From assembly GCA_022449565.1 (NCBI GenBank), contig JAKUSA010000002.1, forward strand, positions 1-50,241: a stretch of 50,241 nt of DNA. Direction: 5' to 3'. This document shows, piece after piece, positions 42,604 to 50,241 of the stretch. How positions within the stretch are numbered: the first letter of the stretch is position 1; each line of letters begins with the position of its first letter. The notes beneath the pieces are model-generated. The model made no database searches and had not been told where the DNA came from. It was given only the letters and a program-made list of their open reading frames with translations. The translations under genes and the position numbers were made by a program. This DNA comes from Acidimicrobiales bacterium. Lineage in GTDB: Bacteria > Actinomycetota > Acidimicrobiia > Acidimicrobiales > MedAcidi-G1.

Positions 42604-43767
42604 TCAGGGCTTCTGGTCACCGACCACCCACATGGCGAAGTACTGGGCCCCACCGCCGTAGGCGTGGCCGAAGGCCCGTCGGACTCCGTCTACCTGATGG
42701 TCCCCGGCCATCCCACGAACCTGGAGCGCAGCCTCGGCGAAGCGAATCATGCCGGAGGCCCCAATCGGGTTGGAGGACAGCACCCCACCGGAGCAGTTGA
42801 CCGGCAGGTCGCCTCCCTCGATGTCGGTGGACCCGTCCTCGACCATGCGCCACCCGTGATCCACCTCGGCGAACCCGAGGCTCTCCAGCCACATCGGTTC
42901 GTACCAGGAGAACGGCACGTACATCTCGACCACGTCGATTTCGGCGCGGGGGTCGACGATGCCGGCCTGGCCGAAGACGTCAGCCGCGCACTCCCGGCTT
43001 GCCAAAGGGTTCACCTCGTCGCGTCCGGGAAAGTTGTTGGCCTCGGAGCGCATGGCCGTGCCGTGCACCCAGGCCACCGGGCTGTCAGAGGCGTCCCCGG
43101 CGGCCTCGTCGCCGAGCACCATGGCGCACGCCCCGTCAGAAGAGGGGCAGGTCTCCGAGTAGCGGATCGGGTCCCACAGCATCGGTGATTCGACGACGGC
43201 TTCGAAGGTCAGGTCGGCCTGGTGCAGGTGGGCAAAGGGGTTAGCCAGGGCGTGGCGTCGGTCCTTGAAAGCAACCATGCAGCCGATCAGGTCCGGGGCG
43301 CCCGAGCGGGCCATGTACTGGCGGATTATCGGTGAGAAATAGCCACCGGCCCCGGCGTTGATGGACACCGAGAACGGTTGGGGAAGGGAGAGGGCCCAGG
43401 TGGCATTGGACTCGGACTGCTTCTCAAAGCCCAGGGTGAGCACCCGCCGGTGGACCCGCGACTGGACTAGCGATGCGGCAACCAACGCTGTGGAACCGCC
43501 CACCGACCCAGCGGTGTGGACCCGCAGCATCGGTTTACCCACACATCCCAGGGCGTCGGCCAGGTACAGCTCCGGCATGACCACCCCCTCGAAGAAGTCG
43601 GGGGCTTTGCCGATGACCACTGCGTCGATCTCCGCCCATCCAAGGCGGGCGTCCTCAAGGGCCCGGTAAGCGGCCTCGCGTACCAGTCCGGCGATGGACA
43701 CGTCGCCCCGGTTGGACGAGTACCTGGTCTGGCCGACTCCCAAAACGGCGGTGCGCTCACCTCCCAT
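42604..43767 (-). CDS. Thiolase-fold protein (lipid-transfer protein/SCP2-thiolase family, Ltp-like)
   Basis: MGGERTAVLGVGQTRYSSNRGDVSIAGLVREAAYRALEDARLGWAEIDAVV; NPIGASGMIRFAEAALQVRG; HAYGGGAQYFAMWVV. Confidence 0.88.
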   Translation of the reverse strand: MGGERTAVLGVGQTRYSSNRGDVSIAGLVREAAYRALEDARLGWAEIDAVVIGKAPDFFEGVVMPELYLADALGCVGKPMLRVHTAGSVGGSTALVAASLVQSRVHRRVLTLGFEKQSESNATWALSLPQPFSVSINAGAGGYFSPIIRQYMARSGAPDLIGCMVAFKDRRHALANPFAHLHQADLTFEAVVESPMLWDPIRYSETCPSSDGACAMVLGDEAAGDASDSPVAWVHGTAMRSEANNFPGRDEVNPLASRECAADVFGQAGIVDPRAEIDVVEMYVPFSWYEPMWLESLGFAEVDHGWRMVEDGSTDIEGGDLPVNCSGGVLSSNPIGASGMIRFAEAALQVRGMAGDHQVDGVRRAFGHAYGGGAQYFAMWVVGDQKP

Positions 43768-44840
43768 CAGTCGCCCTCCAGGACGCACACCAGGTTCTGC
43801 TGCAGGCACGGTCCCGAGGTGGCGTGAGCCAACGCCCGGTCCGCGGTGCCGGCCCCCACGCGGGCCGCCGCTTCGGCGATCCGGATGAGCCCCGAGGCCA
43901 TGAGGGTGTCCGCGGCCAACGCCCCACCCGACGGGTTCACATCGGTTCCCCCGGCGATACCCAGTTCCCTCTGCAGTATCCACTCCTGACTGGTAGTCGG
44001 GCCGTGGATCTCGGCAATGTCGAGCCGGTCGGAGGAAGCACCGACCTCCTGGGCGGCCATGGCCGCCGACGGGGCCCGAGTCAGATCCCGGGTGCCGAGG
44101 GCGTGACCATCGATCCGATGGTCGATGCCACGGATCCACGCCGGTCGTTCGCACAGGGCTCGGGCCCGTTCCCCGGCGGCTAGCACCACGGCACAACCGC
44201 CGTCGGCCACCTGGGCCAGGTCACTGGCCCGGAGCGGGTCAGCCACCGGTTCGGCGGCCAGCAGTTCCTCAGGCGTCGCTTCGGCCGAGGCCCGAACCGC
44301 GTTCGGGTTGCCAACCGCATTGTGCAGGCTGCGGACAGCCACCTCGGCCAGGGCCTCAGGGGTGACCGTCCCGGAGTCCAAGAGCAGACGGGCTTGCAGG
44401 GCGGCCAGGGCATGGGCGTCCGGCCACAGGGGTGCCAGGTAGTAGGGATCCAACTGGAGGGCGAGTACGTCACGCACCGAACCAGCCGAGGGTTTGCCGT
44501 AGCCGTATACCAGGGCCGTGTCGACGTCGCCGATCTGGAGCTTCACCCAAGCCTCGTAGAGGGCGAAGGCCCCGTCCATCTCCACGTGGCTTTCACTTAT
44601 CGGCGGGAAGGCTCCGACCGCGTCGAGGGTCTGGACGAACGAGAAGGCCTGGCCGGCCAGGAAGTCGCTGCTCCCCGAGCAGGTGAACCCGATCTCGGCT
44701 TGGGAGAGGCCCACTGCGTTACGGGCCCGGTTGACTAGATCGACCAGCAACTGGACCTCGTTCTCGTCGGTCAGGGCCTCCTCTTGGCGCACCGCGACCG
44801 ATACAACGGCCACGTCGCGTTGGCCGGCGCCCTCAGCCAT
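43767..44840 (-). CDS. Second thiolase-fold protein (lipid-transfer family)
   Basis: LVDLVNRARNAVGLSQAEIGFTCSGSSDFLAGQAFSF; NPSGGALAADTLMASGLIRIAEAAARVG. Confidence 0.85.
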   Translation of the reverse strand: MAEGAGQRDVAVVSVAVRQEEALTDENEVQLLVDLVNRARNAVGLSQAEIGFTCSGSSDFLAGQAFSFVQTLDAVGAFPPISESHVEMDGAFALYEAWVKLQIGDVDTALVYGYGKPSAGSVRDVLALQLDPYYLAPLWPDAHALAALQARLLLDSGTVTPEALAEVAVRSLHNAVGNPNAVRASAEATPEELLAAEPVADPLRASDLAQVADGGCAVVLAAGERARALCERPAWIRGIDHRIDGHALGTRDLTRAPSAAMAAQEVGASSDRLDIAEIHGPTTSQEWILQRELGIAGGTDVNPSGGALAADTLMASGLIRIAEAAARVGAGTADRALAHATSGPCLQQNLVCVLEGD

Positions 44841-45414
44841 CGGTTCGTCCCCTCCAGGCCCGGTTTCCGGCCCGTCCCACCGGAACGTCGGGTTCCCCGC
44901 TGGGCTCCCAGTAGAGGACGTTCTCAGCGGTGGGTCCCAGCTGCTCGTCGGGCTTCCACACGGCACGCACCCGCATGCCGATCCGTACTTCCTCGGTGGC
45001 GCAGCCAGCGACCAGGCCCAGGAAGCCAATGTCGGCGCCGTCGAGGTGGATCCATGCGCTCACATAGGGCACCTCCAGGTCGTCCCGTCCCGGGATGGGC
45101 AGGTGGGTGACGCAGAAGTTGCCCACATGGCCGGTGTCGGCCAGGTCCACAGTCTCGTCGATGGCCGTTCCGTGGCGGGGGTCGACCCCGCGGGGCGGCA
45201 CGAAGACCGCCCCGTCGACCGGGGACCGGTGACCGAGGATCCGCTTCTCAGCGTAGGCCCGAAGGTAGGCCTGGGCCGCCGCGCTGGGTACGAAGTCGTA
45301 GACCAGTCGTATCGGCGTACGGACCGACCGCACCGGCTCAAGGCCGGCCAGGGCCTCCGGAGTGACGACCGCCTCGGCGAGCGCCCGGGGGGGGATGTCG
45401 GGGTCGGTCATCAC
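44833..45414 (-). CDS. OB-fold (DUF35) protein
   Basis: RIGMRVRAVWKPDEQ; VPYVSAWIHLDGADIGFLGLV; VFVPPRGVDP in place of the zinc ribbon. Confidence 0.8.
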   Translation of the reverse strand: MMTDPDIPPRALAEAVVTPEALAGLEPVRSVRTPIRLVYDFVPSAAAQAYLRAYAEKRILGHRSPVDGAVFVPPRGVDPRHGTAIDETVDLADTGHVGNFCVTHLPIPGRDDLEVPYVSAWIHLDGADIGFLGLVAGCATEEVRIGMRVRAVWKPDEQLGPTAENVLYWEPSGEPDVPVGRAGNRAWRGRTDG

Positions 45415-45421
45415 AGGGGGC

Positions 45422-45868
45422 TCAACTGGCCTCGGGGCGGAAGCCGTCCAGATCGGCGATGTGGCCGACCCGTTGGTCGGCCCACACCGCTCGGACCCGC
45501 ATACCGGTGGTCATCTCGGTCGGCGAGTCGACCAGGACGCCGTGGAGCATCGCCGTGTCGGCACCGTCGAGGCGGATCATGGCCAGGGCGTGCGGGACCT
45601 CCCACGGCGACTGGGGACGCGGTGGGTCGACCCAGGTCCAGGTTTCGACCACGCCAGCCTGGCCGACCTCCACCATTTCGGTGAGGGGTTCGCTGGTCAC
45701 CGGGTCGTACTCGGTGGGCGGGACCAAGACCGTCCCGTCTCTCCGCTGAATCCCAAGCAGGATCCCCTCGCGCAGGCCGGTTAGGAATGCGCCGACCACC
45801 GGCCCGGTGCTCCGGGTGAACGGGTACTCGACGACCAGGTCGGCCCGTAGCAGCTCCGACTCGGCCAT
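45422..45868 (-). CDS. OB-fold (DUF35) protein
   Basis: LREGILLGIQRRDGTVLVPPTEYDPVT; ALAMIRLDGADTAMLHGVLVDSPTEMTTGMRVRAVWADQ. Confidence 0.82.
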   Translation of the reverse strand: MAESELLRADLVVEYPFTRSTGPVVGAFLTGLREGILLGIQRRDGTVLVPPTEYDPVTSEPLTEMVEVGQAGVVETWTWVDPPRPQSPWEVPHALAMIRLDGADTAMLHGVLVDSPTEMTTGMRVRAVWADQRVGHIADLDGFRPEAS

Positions 45869-45909
45869 ACCCCTCCCGTTCTGAGGGCCCGACCGGCCGG
45901 CTGGTCGGC

Positions 45910-46992
45910 TCAGAAGTCGATGACCTGGCGGACGATGTCAGCGTCGCCCAGGCACGCCATGGCGTCGTTCACCTCTTCGAGGCCGATCCGTCGGGAGATC
46001 ATCCCCACCAGGTCCAGTTGGCCGGCCTGGTGGAGCCGTAGGAACCGGTTGAAGTCGGTTCGCACGTCGGCGCTGCCGTACATCGACCCGACAAGGATCT
46101 TTTCGGAAAAGAACATCTCGAAGGCCGACAGAGCGAAGGTCTCCTCGATCCGGCCCACGCCGACGATGCAGCAGGTGCCGCCCCGCCGGGTCAGGTCGAA
46201 GGCCTGCCGCATAGTGGCCGGCATCCCGATGCACTCCAGGGCGAAGTCGAAGCCCTCCCCGCCGGTTATTTCAGCCACCGCCGCGGGGAGGTCATCGGGG
46301 AGCACCCCGTGGGTGGCCCCGAATGTCTTGGCCCGCTCCAACTTGCCCTCGTGGAGATCCACGGCGATGATCGCCGCCGCTCCGGCCACCCGAGCACCCT
46401 GGATGGCGGCCACCCCAACGCCCCCGCAACCGATGACCACTACGGACGAGCCTGGGGTCACCTGAGCTGTGTTGAGAGCGGCACCGACGCCAGTGGTCAC
46501 GCCGCAGCCGATGAGCGCGGCGACGTCTAGTGGCACGTCGTCGTCGATCTTGATGGCGGCGATCCCGGGCACGATGGTCTCCTCGGCGAACGTGCCACAT
46601 CCAGTCATCGACCCGACCACCCGGTCGCCCTGACGGAACTGCATGTTGGTGCTCATCAACACCAGTCCAGTCATGCACAGGTTGGGCTGGTGCCGTCCGG
46701 TGCAGAAGGGGCAGGTCCCGCAGGGCGGGGAGAAGGCGATGATGACGTGGTCGCCCGGAGCCACGTGGGTGACCCCGTCGCCCACGTCGACCACCACGCC
46801 GGCGCCCTCGTGACCTAGCACGGCGGGCGGTTCCTGGGGGATCGTCCCGTTCATGGCCGAGAGGTCCGAATGGCAGACCCCACTGTGGGCGATCTTGACC
46901 CGGACGTCGCCGGGACCAATGTCCCGGAGCGTGACATCGTCGGCGACCACCAGTTCCTCGGTGGGCACCGTTTCGAGAATGGCGGCAAGCAT
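45910..46992 (-). CDS. Zn-dependent medium-chain alcohol dehydrogenase
   Basis: SGVCHSDLSAMNG, LGHEGAGVVVDVGDGV, CGTCPFCTGRHQPNLC, VVVIGCGGVGVAAIQGARVAGAAAIIAVD. Confidence 0.95.
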   Translation of the reverse strand: MLAAILETVPTEELVVADDVTLRDIGPGDVRVKIAHSGVCHSDLSAMNGTIPQEPPAVLGHEGAGVVVDVGDGVTHVAPGDHVIIAFSPPCGTCPFCTGRHQPNLCMTGLVLMSTNMQFRQGDRVVGSMTGCGTFAEETIVPGIAAIKIDDDVPLDVAALIGCGVTTGVGAALNTAQVTPGSSVVVIGCGGVGVAAIQGARVAGAAAIIAVDLHEGKLERAKTFGATHGVLPDDLPAAVAEITGGEGFDFALECIGMPATMRQAFDLTRRGGTCCIVGVGRIEETFALSAFEMFFSEKILVGSMYGSADVRTDFNRFLRLHQAGQLDLVGMISRRIGLEEVNDAMACLGDADIVRQVIDF

Positions 46993-47155
46993 CGTCGGCT
47001 CCGATCGGAGGGTTTGTTCCTCTGCGCGGCGACCCTAACGGACCGGCTGAGGTCGCGGGAAGGCGACCGGCATCCCAGATCGTGCCAACATGGCCGACCC
47101 CGGTCACCGCAGATCGGGACTCGGGCCCGCTCATCCCCGGCCACCGGAGCGCGAC

Positions 47156-48184
47156 ATGCAGATCGACATCGGGCTCACCACCGCCCTCCGGCTCGTCCCC
47201 GACCGGGCCCGAGAGCTCCGGGAGGCGGGGTTCGACGGCGTGTTCACCGCCGAGGCTGCCCAGGACGTCTTTGCCCCCCTTGTGCTGGCCGCCGAACACA
47301 GCGACCTCTTCTGCTACACGAACATCGCACTGGCCCTGCCCCGCAGTCCCATGCTCCTTGCTTCCACCGGCTGGGACCTGCAGCGCTACACGGAGGGCCG
47401 GATGGCCCTAGGCCTGGGTAGCCAAATCCGACCGCACATCACGAAACGCTATTCGGCCCTCTGGGACCGGCCGGTCGCCCAGATGCGGGAGGTGGTCGAG
47501 TCGATCAGGGCCATCCACGCCTGCTGGTCCGACGGAACGCCCCTTGACTACCGGGGCGAGTTTTACACCTTCACCCTGATGACGCCGATGTTCGTGCCGG
47601 AGGCGAACCCGTGGGGTGCCCCGCCGATCTGGCTGGCCGCCCTTGGCCCGATGATGACCCGGCTGGCCGGTACGGTCGCCGACGGGATACTCGTTCACCC
47701 GTTCAGTACCCGAAGGTTCCTCGACCAGGTCACCCGGCCCAACCTGGCCGAGGGGATCCGGCGGGCTGGGCGCTCCGACGACGACGTGAACCTGGTCGTC
47801 AACGCCATCGTCTGCGCCTACCGGGACGACGCTGAGCGCGAGCAGGCGATTCGGGGGGCCCGCTTCAACCTGGCCTTCTACGGTTCGACCCCCGCCTACC
47901 GGGTCACCCTGGAGGCCCACGGATGGGAGGACCTCCAACCCCAGTTGAACCAGCTCACCAAGGAAGGCCGATGGGACGATATGCCTTCAGTGATCACCGA
48001 CGAGGTGCTGCACACCATCGCGGTGGTCGGCAGCCCGGCCGAGGTGGGTGACCAGTTGGTGGACCGGTACGGCGACGTGGCCGACCGTCTGGGACTGTCC
48101 GTGCCCTACGCGGCGCCCACCGATCTGTTGGCCGAAGTGGTTGAGGGAATCCGCCGAGCCTCGGAGGGCGGCCAGGACGGCTAA
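47156..48184 (+). CDS. LLM class F420-dependent oxidoreductase
   Basis: MQIDIGLTTALRLVPDRARELREAGFDGVFTAEAAQDVFAPLVLAAEHS; RMALGLGSQIRPHITKRYSALWDRP. Confidence 0.88.
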   Translation: MQIDIGLTTALRLVPDRARELREAGFDGVFTAEAAQDVFAPLVLAAEHSDLFCYTNIALALPRSPMLLASTGWDLQRYTEGRMALGLGSQIRPHITKRYSALWDRPVAQMREVVESIRAIHACWSDGTPLDYRGEFYTFTLMTPMFVPEANPWGAPPIWLAALGPMMTRLAGTVADGILVHPFSTRRFLDQVTRPNLAEGIRRAGRSDDDVNLVVNAIVCAYRDDAEREQAIRGARFNLAFYGSTPAYRVTLEAHGWEDLQPQLNQLTKEGRWDDMPSVITDEVLHTIAVVGSPAEVGDQLVDRYGDVADRLGLSVPYAAPTDLLAEVVEGIRRASEGGQDG

Positions 48185-48570
48185 CCGCCCGGGCGGCCGA
48201 GGAATTCCCGGATCCTCTCCCGGGGTCGGCCGACGCAGGCAGCGAGCGGGCCGTCACCATCCAGGTCACCCTTGATCAGCACCGGTCGCTGGAGGAGCGC
48301 CTTGCGAGCGGCCAGTAGGGCGACCACCGAGTCAGGGGCGTCCACGTAGTCCTCAGGTTTAAGTTCCAACTTTTTGAACTGCGAGTCCTTGCGCACCAGG
48401 TCCTCCACCGGACCTTCTAGCCCGGCAGTGATCCGTCGCAGCAGGGCCTCGTCAGGGGGCTCCTTCATGTAGAGCACCACTTCCACCTCAACCCCCATCT
48501 CCTCGGCGACCGCCAAGGCTGTCTGGGAGGAGTTTCAATGCGGATTGTGAAGGATGGTGATCTCGGCCAT
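48181..48570 (-). CDS. ArsC/Spx-family arsenate reductase-like protein, candidate selenoprotein with in-frame TGA (Sec) at residue 12
   Basis: Minus: MAEITILHNPH-[TGA]-NSSQTALAVAEEMGVEVEVVLYMKEPPDEALLRRITAGLEGPVEDLVRKDSQFKKLEL...LLQRPVLIKGD...VGRPRERIREFL; TGA (48537-48535) sits on the HNPxC catalytic Cys; AGGAG RBS before ATG. Confidence 0.85.
48499..48532 (-). promoter_or_regulatory. Candidate bacterial SECIS hairpin 3' of the UGA
   Basis: Minus CUCCUC-CCA-GAC-A-GC(CUUG)GC-G-GUC-GCC-GAGGAG: 6-bp lower stem, GAC/GUC and GC/GC upper pairs; apex about 18-21 nt after UGA. Confidence 0.6.
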
Positions 48571-48727
48571 CGGCTGGCTCCTGTCCGGTCGGGTTGGTGG
48601 GCGGTCGCCCAGTCTGGGGATCTGTGCCCGACGGGGCCCGGGAGTGGGTCACCTCCCCGTCGGTCCGGCCTGCCGGCCGGGCGTAGTCAACCACGGCACT
48701 GGGGCTCCCGCTGGCGCCCTACCCCGT

Positions 48728-49564
48728 TTAGAAGCCGCGCCAAACCGGGTCGCGGCGCTCCAAGAACGCCGCAACCCCTTCGGCTGCATCGAGGGTCGAA
48801 CTGTTGGCCTCAACGGCCCACGCCTCCAACTCAGCCAGGGTGTTCCGGTCCACGTCAAGGGAGCGGTTGAAAAGAGCCTTGGTCAGCATGAGGCTCCGGG
48901 TCGGTCCCGAGGCGAGTCTCCCCGCCCACTCGGCCGCCGCCCCCTCGAGTGAGTCGCCGTCGACCACCCGGCCGCAGAGGCCTATCCGAAGGGCCTCGTC
49001 GGCCGGGATGTCCTCAGCAAAGAAGGCCAGTTCCTTGGCCTTTTGCAGGCCGACCAGTCGGGGCAAGATCCACGCCCCCAGCCCGTCGGGAACCAGCCCC
49101 CGACGGGCGAACACCTCGATGAACCGGGCATGGTCTGCCATAACGACTAGATCGCAACACAGGGCTAGGTGGGCGCCCACTCCGGCCGCGGTGCCGTTGA
49201 CCGCAGCCACCACGGGAAGTTCGCAGTCCAGCACCGCCGACATCAACCGGATCTGGCCGTCGAGCATTGTCCGACGGACTTCGCCTGTCGCGGATCGAGG
49301 GGCTCCGTCGGGACGGGGGGCGGGCGGGCGAAGCGCACTCAGGTCTGCGCCCGTACAGAAACTCCTCGTACCGGTAGCGGTGACCACTGCGGCGCGAGCG
49401 TCGAACTGGCCGTTGAGGCTCCCGAACACCTCGGCAAGACGGTCACGCATACCGGGCGTTAAAGCGTTGCCGCGTTCAGGGTTGTCGATGGTGACCCAGG
49501 CCACCTGGTCCCGGATCTCCAGCCGCACCCGGTCCTCGAGATCCAACTCGGAGGTGCCCGTCAT
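48728..49564 (-). CDS. Enoyl-CoA hydratase/isomerase family protein
   Basis: VAWVTIDNPERGNALTPGMRDRLAEVF; AAVVTATGTRSFCTGADLSAL; AAVNGTAAGVGAHLALCCDLVVMADHARFIEVFARRGLVPDGLGAWILPRLVG. Confidence 0.93.
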   Translation of the reverse strand: MTGTSELDLEDRVRLEIRDQVAWVTIDNPERGNALTPGMRDRLAEVFGSLNGQFDARAAVVTATGTRSFCTGADLSALRPPAPRPDGAPRSATGEVRRTMLDGQIRLMSAVLDCELPVVAAVNGTAAGVGAHLALCCDLVVMADHARFIEVFARRGLVPDGLGAWILPRLVGLQKAKELAFFAEDIPADEALRIGLCGRVVDGDSLEGAAAEWAGRLASGPTRSLMLTKALFNRSLDVDRNTLAELEAWAVEANSSTLDAAEGVAAFLERRDPVWRGF

Positions 49565-49615
49565 GGCAGGACGGTAGCCCGGACCACCACGCTTCCCCGG
49601 CAGTCGGGGCCCTCC

Positions 49616-49990
<375 letters not shown>

Positions 49991-50099
49991 TCACGACTGC
50001 GCCCGCTAGTGGCACAAGAATGCTCTGCACCGGATTCTGATGCCAACTATTCGACCCGACCCGGGATCATTTGCCTTTTCCTACCAGTACAGCAGGCAG

Positions 50100-50241
50100 T
50101 TGAGGCGTTCCCCGGCCCTGGTCGACTTCTCAGACCAAGCCGGACGGGCACGGCGCCTGGTCATCCACCTGGCCCCCCGGGCCGCAATCCCCCTGTTCGA
50201 ACAGGTCCGGGCTCAACTCTCCGCGATGGTGGACGTTGGCC
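50100..50241 (+). CDS. Probable GntR-family transcriptional regulator N-terminus, truncated by window end
   Basis: In-frame ...VIHLAPRAAIPLFEQVRAQLSAMVDVG resembles the N-terminus of GntR winged-helix proteins; TTG start at 50100 is a guess. Confidence 0.45.
   Translation, partial: MRRSPALVDFSDQAGRARRLVIHLAPRAAIPLFEQVRAQLSAMVDVG

Noticed and set aside
48181-48516. ArsC-like ORF starting at TTG 48516 as a normal truncated gene
   Set aside because: It would lack the first beta strand and the whole HNPxC catalytic loop; the upstream in-frame sequence is ArsC-like up to the TGA, so readthrough/Sec is more plausible

Overview
High-GC actinobacterial chromosome segment, probably from a marine Acidimicrobiia-like lineage (inference from gene content and protein style). 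Positions ~1-10.9 kb and ~19-25 kb carry housekeeping genes in an order I recall from Mycobacterium: ftsB-eno-mazG-PPIase-mfd-pth-rplY-prs, then ispE-rsmA-Rpf-like-tatD-metG-rsmI. Between prs and tRNA-Gln/ispE sits a ~8 kb accessory block. It holds an FN3 protein, a PLP decarboxylase, a PhyH-type dioxygenase and a tightly overlapping four-gene operon: creatinase, a DUF3726-like protein, an M19 dipeptidase and a large unknown protein. The right half carries nucleoside ABC transport and purine salvage genes, ADP-forming acyl-CoA synthetase subunits, a thiolase-like/DUF35 operon with ferredoxin and ferredoxin reductase, an ADH, an F420-type LLM oxidoreductase, and glnB. The strongest hidden signal is at 48181-48570 (minus). 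It is an ArsC-family gene whose catalytic Cys codon (residue 12) is an in-frame TGA followed by a SECIS-like hairpin, so it is a candidate selenoprotein that the ORF track truncates. Other notable items are two tiny ribosomal-protein genes (bS22 and bL37 candidates), a 17-bp-arm perfect palindrome over a start codon, a 16-bp inverted repeat with a DnaA-box-like loop, and a recurring TANNNT-(5-10 nt)-start arrangement suggesting widespread leaderless transcription. All calls are by eye; no database search was run.
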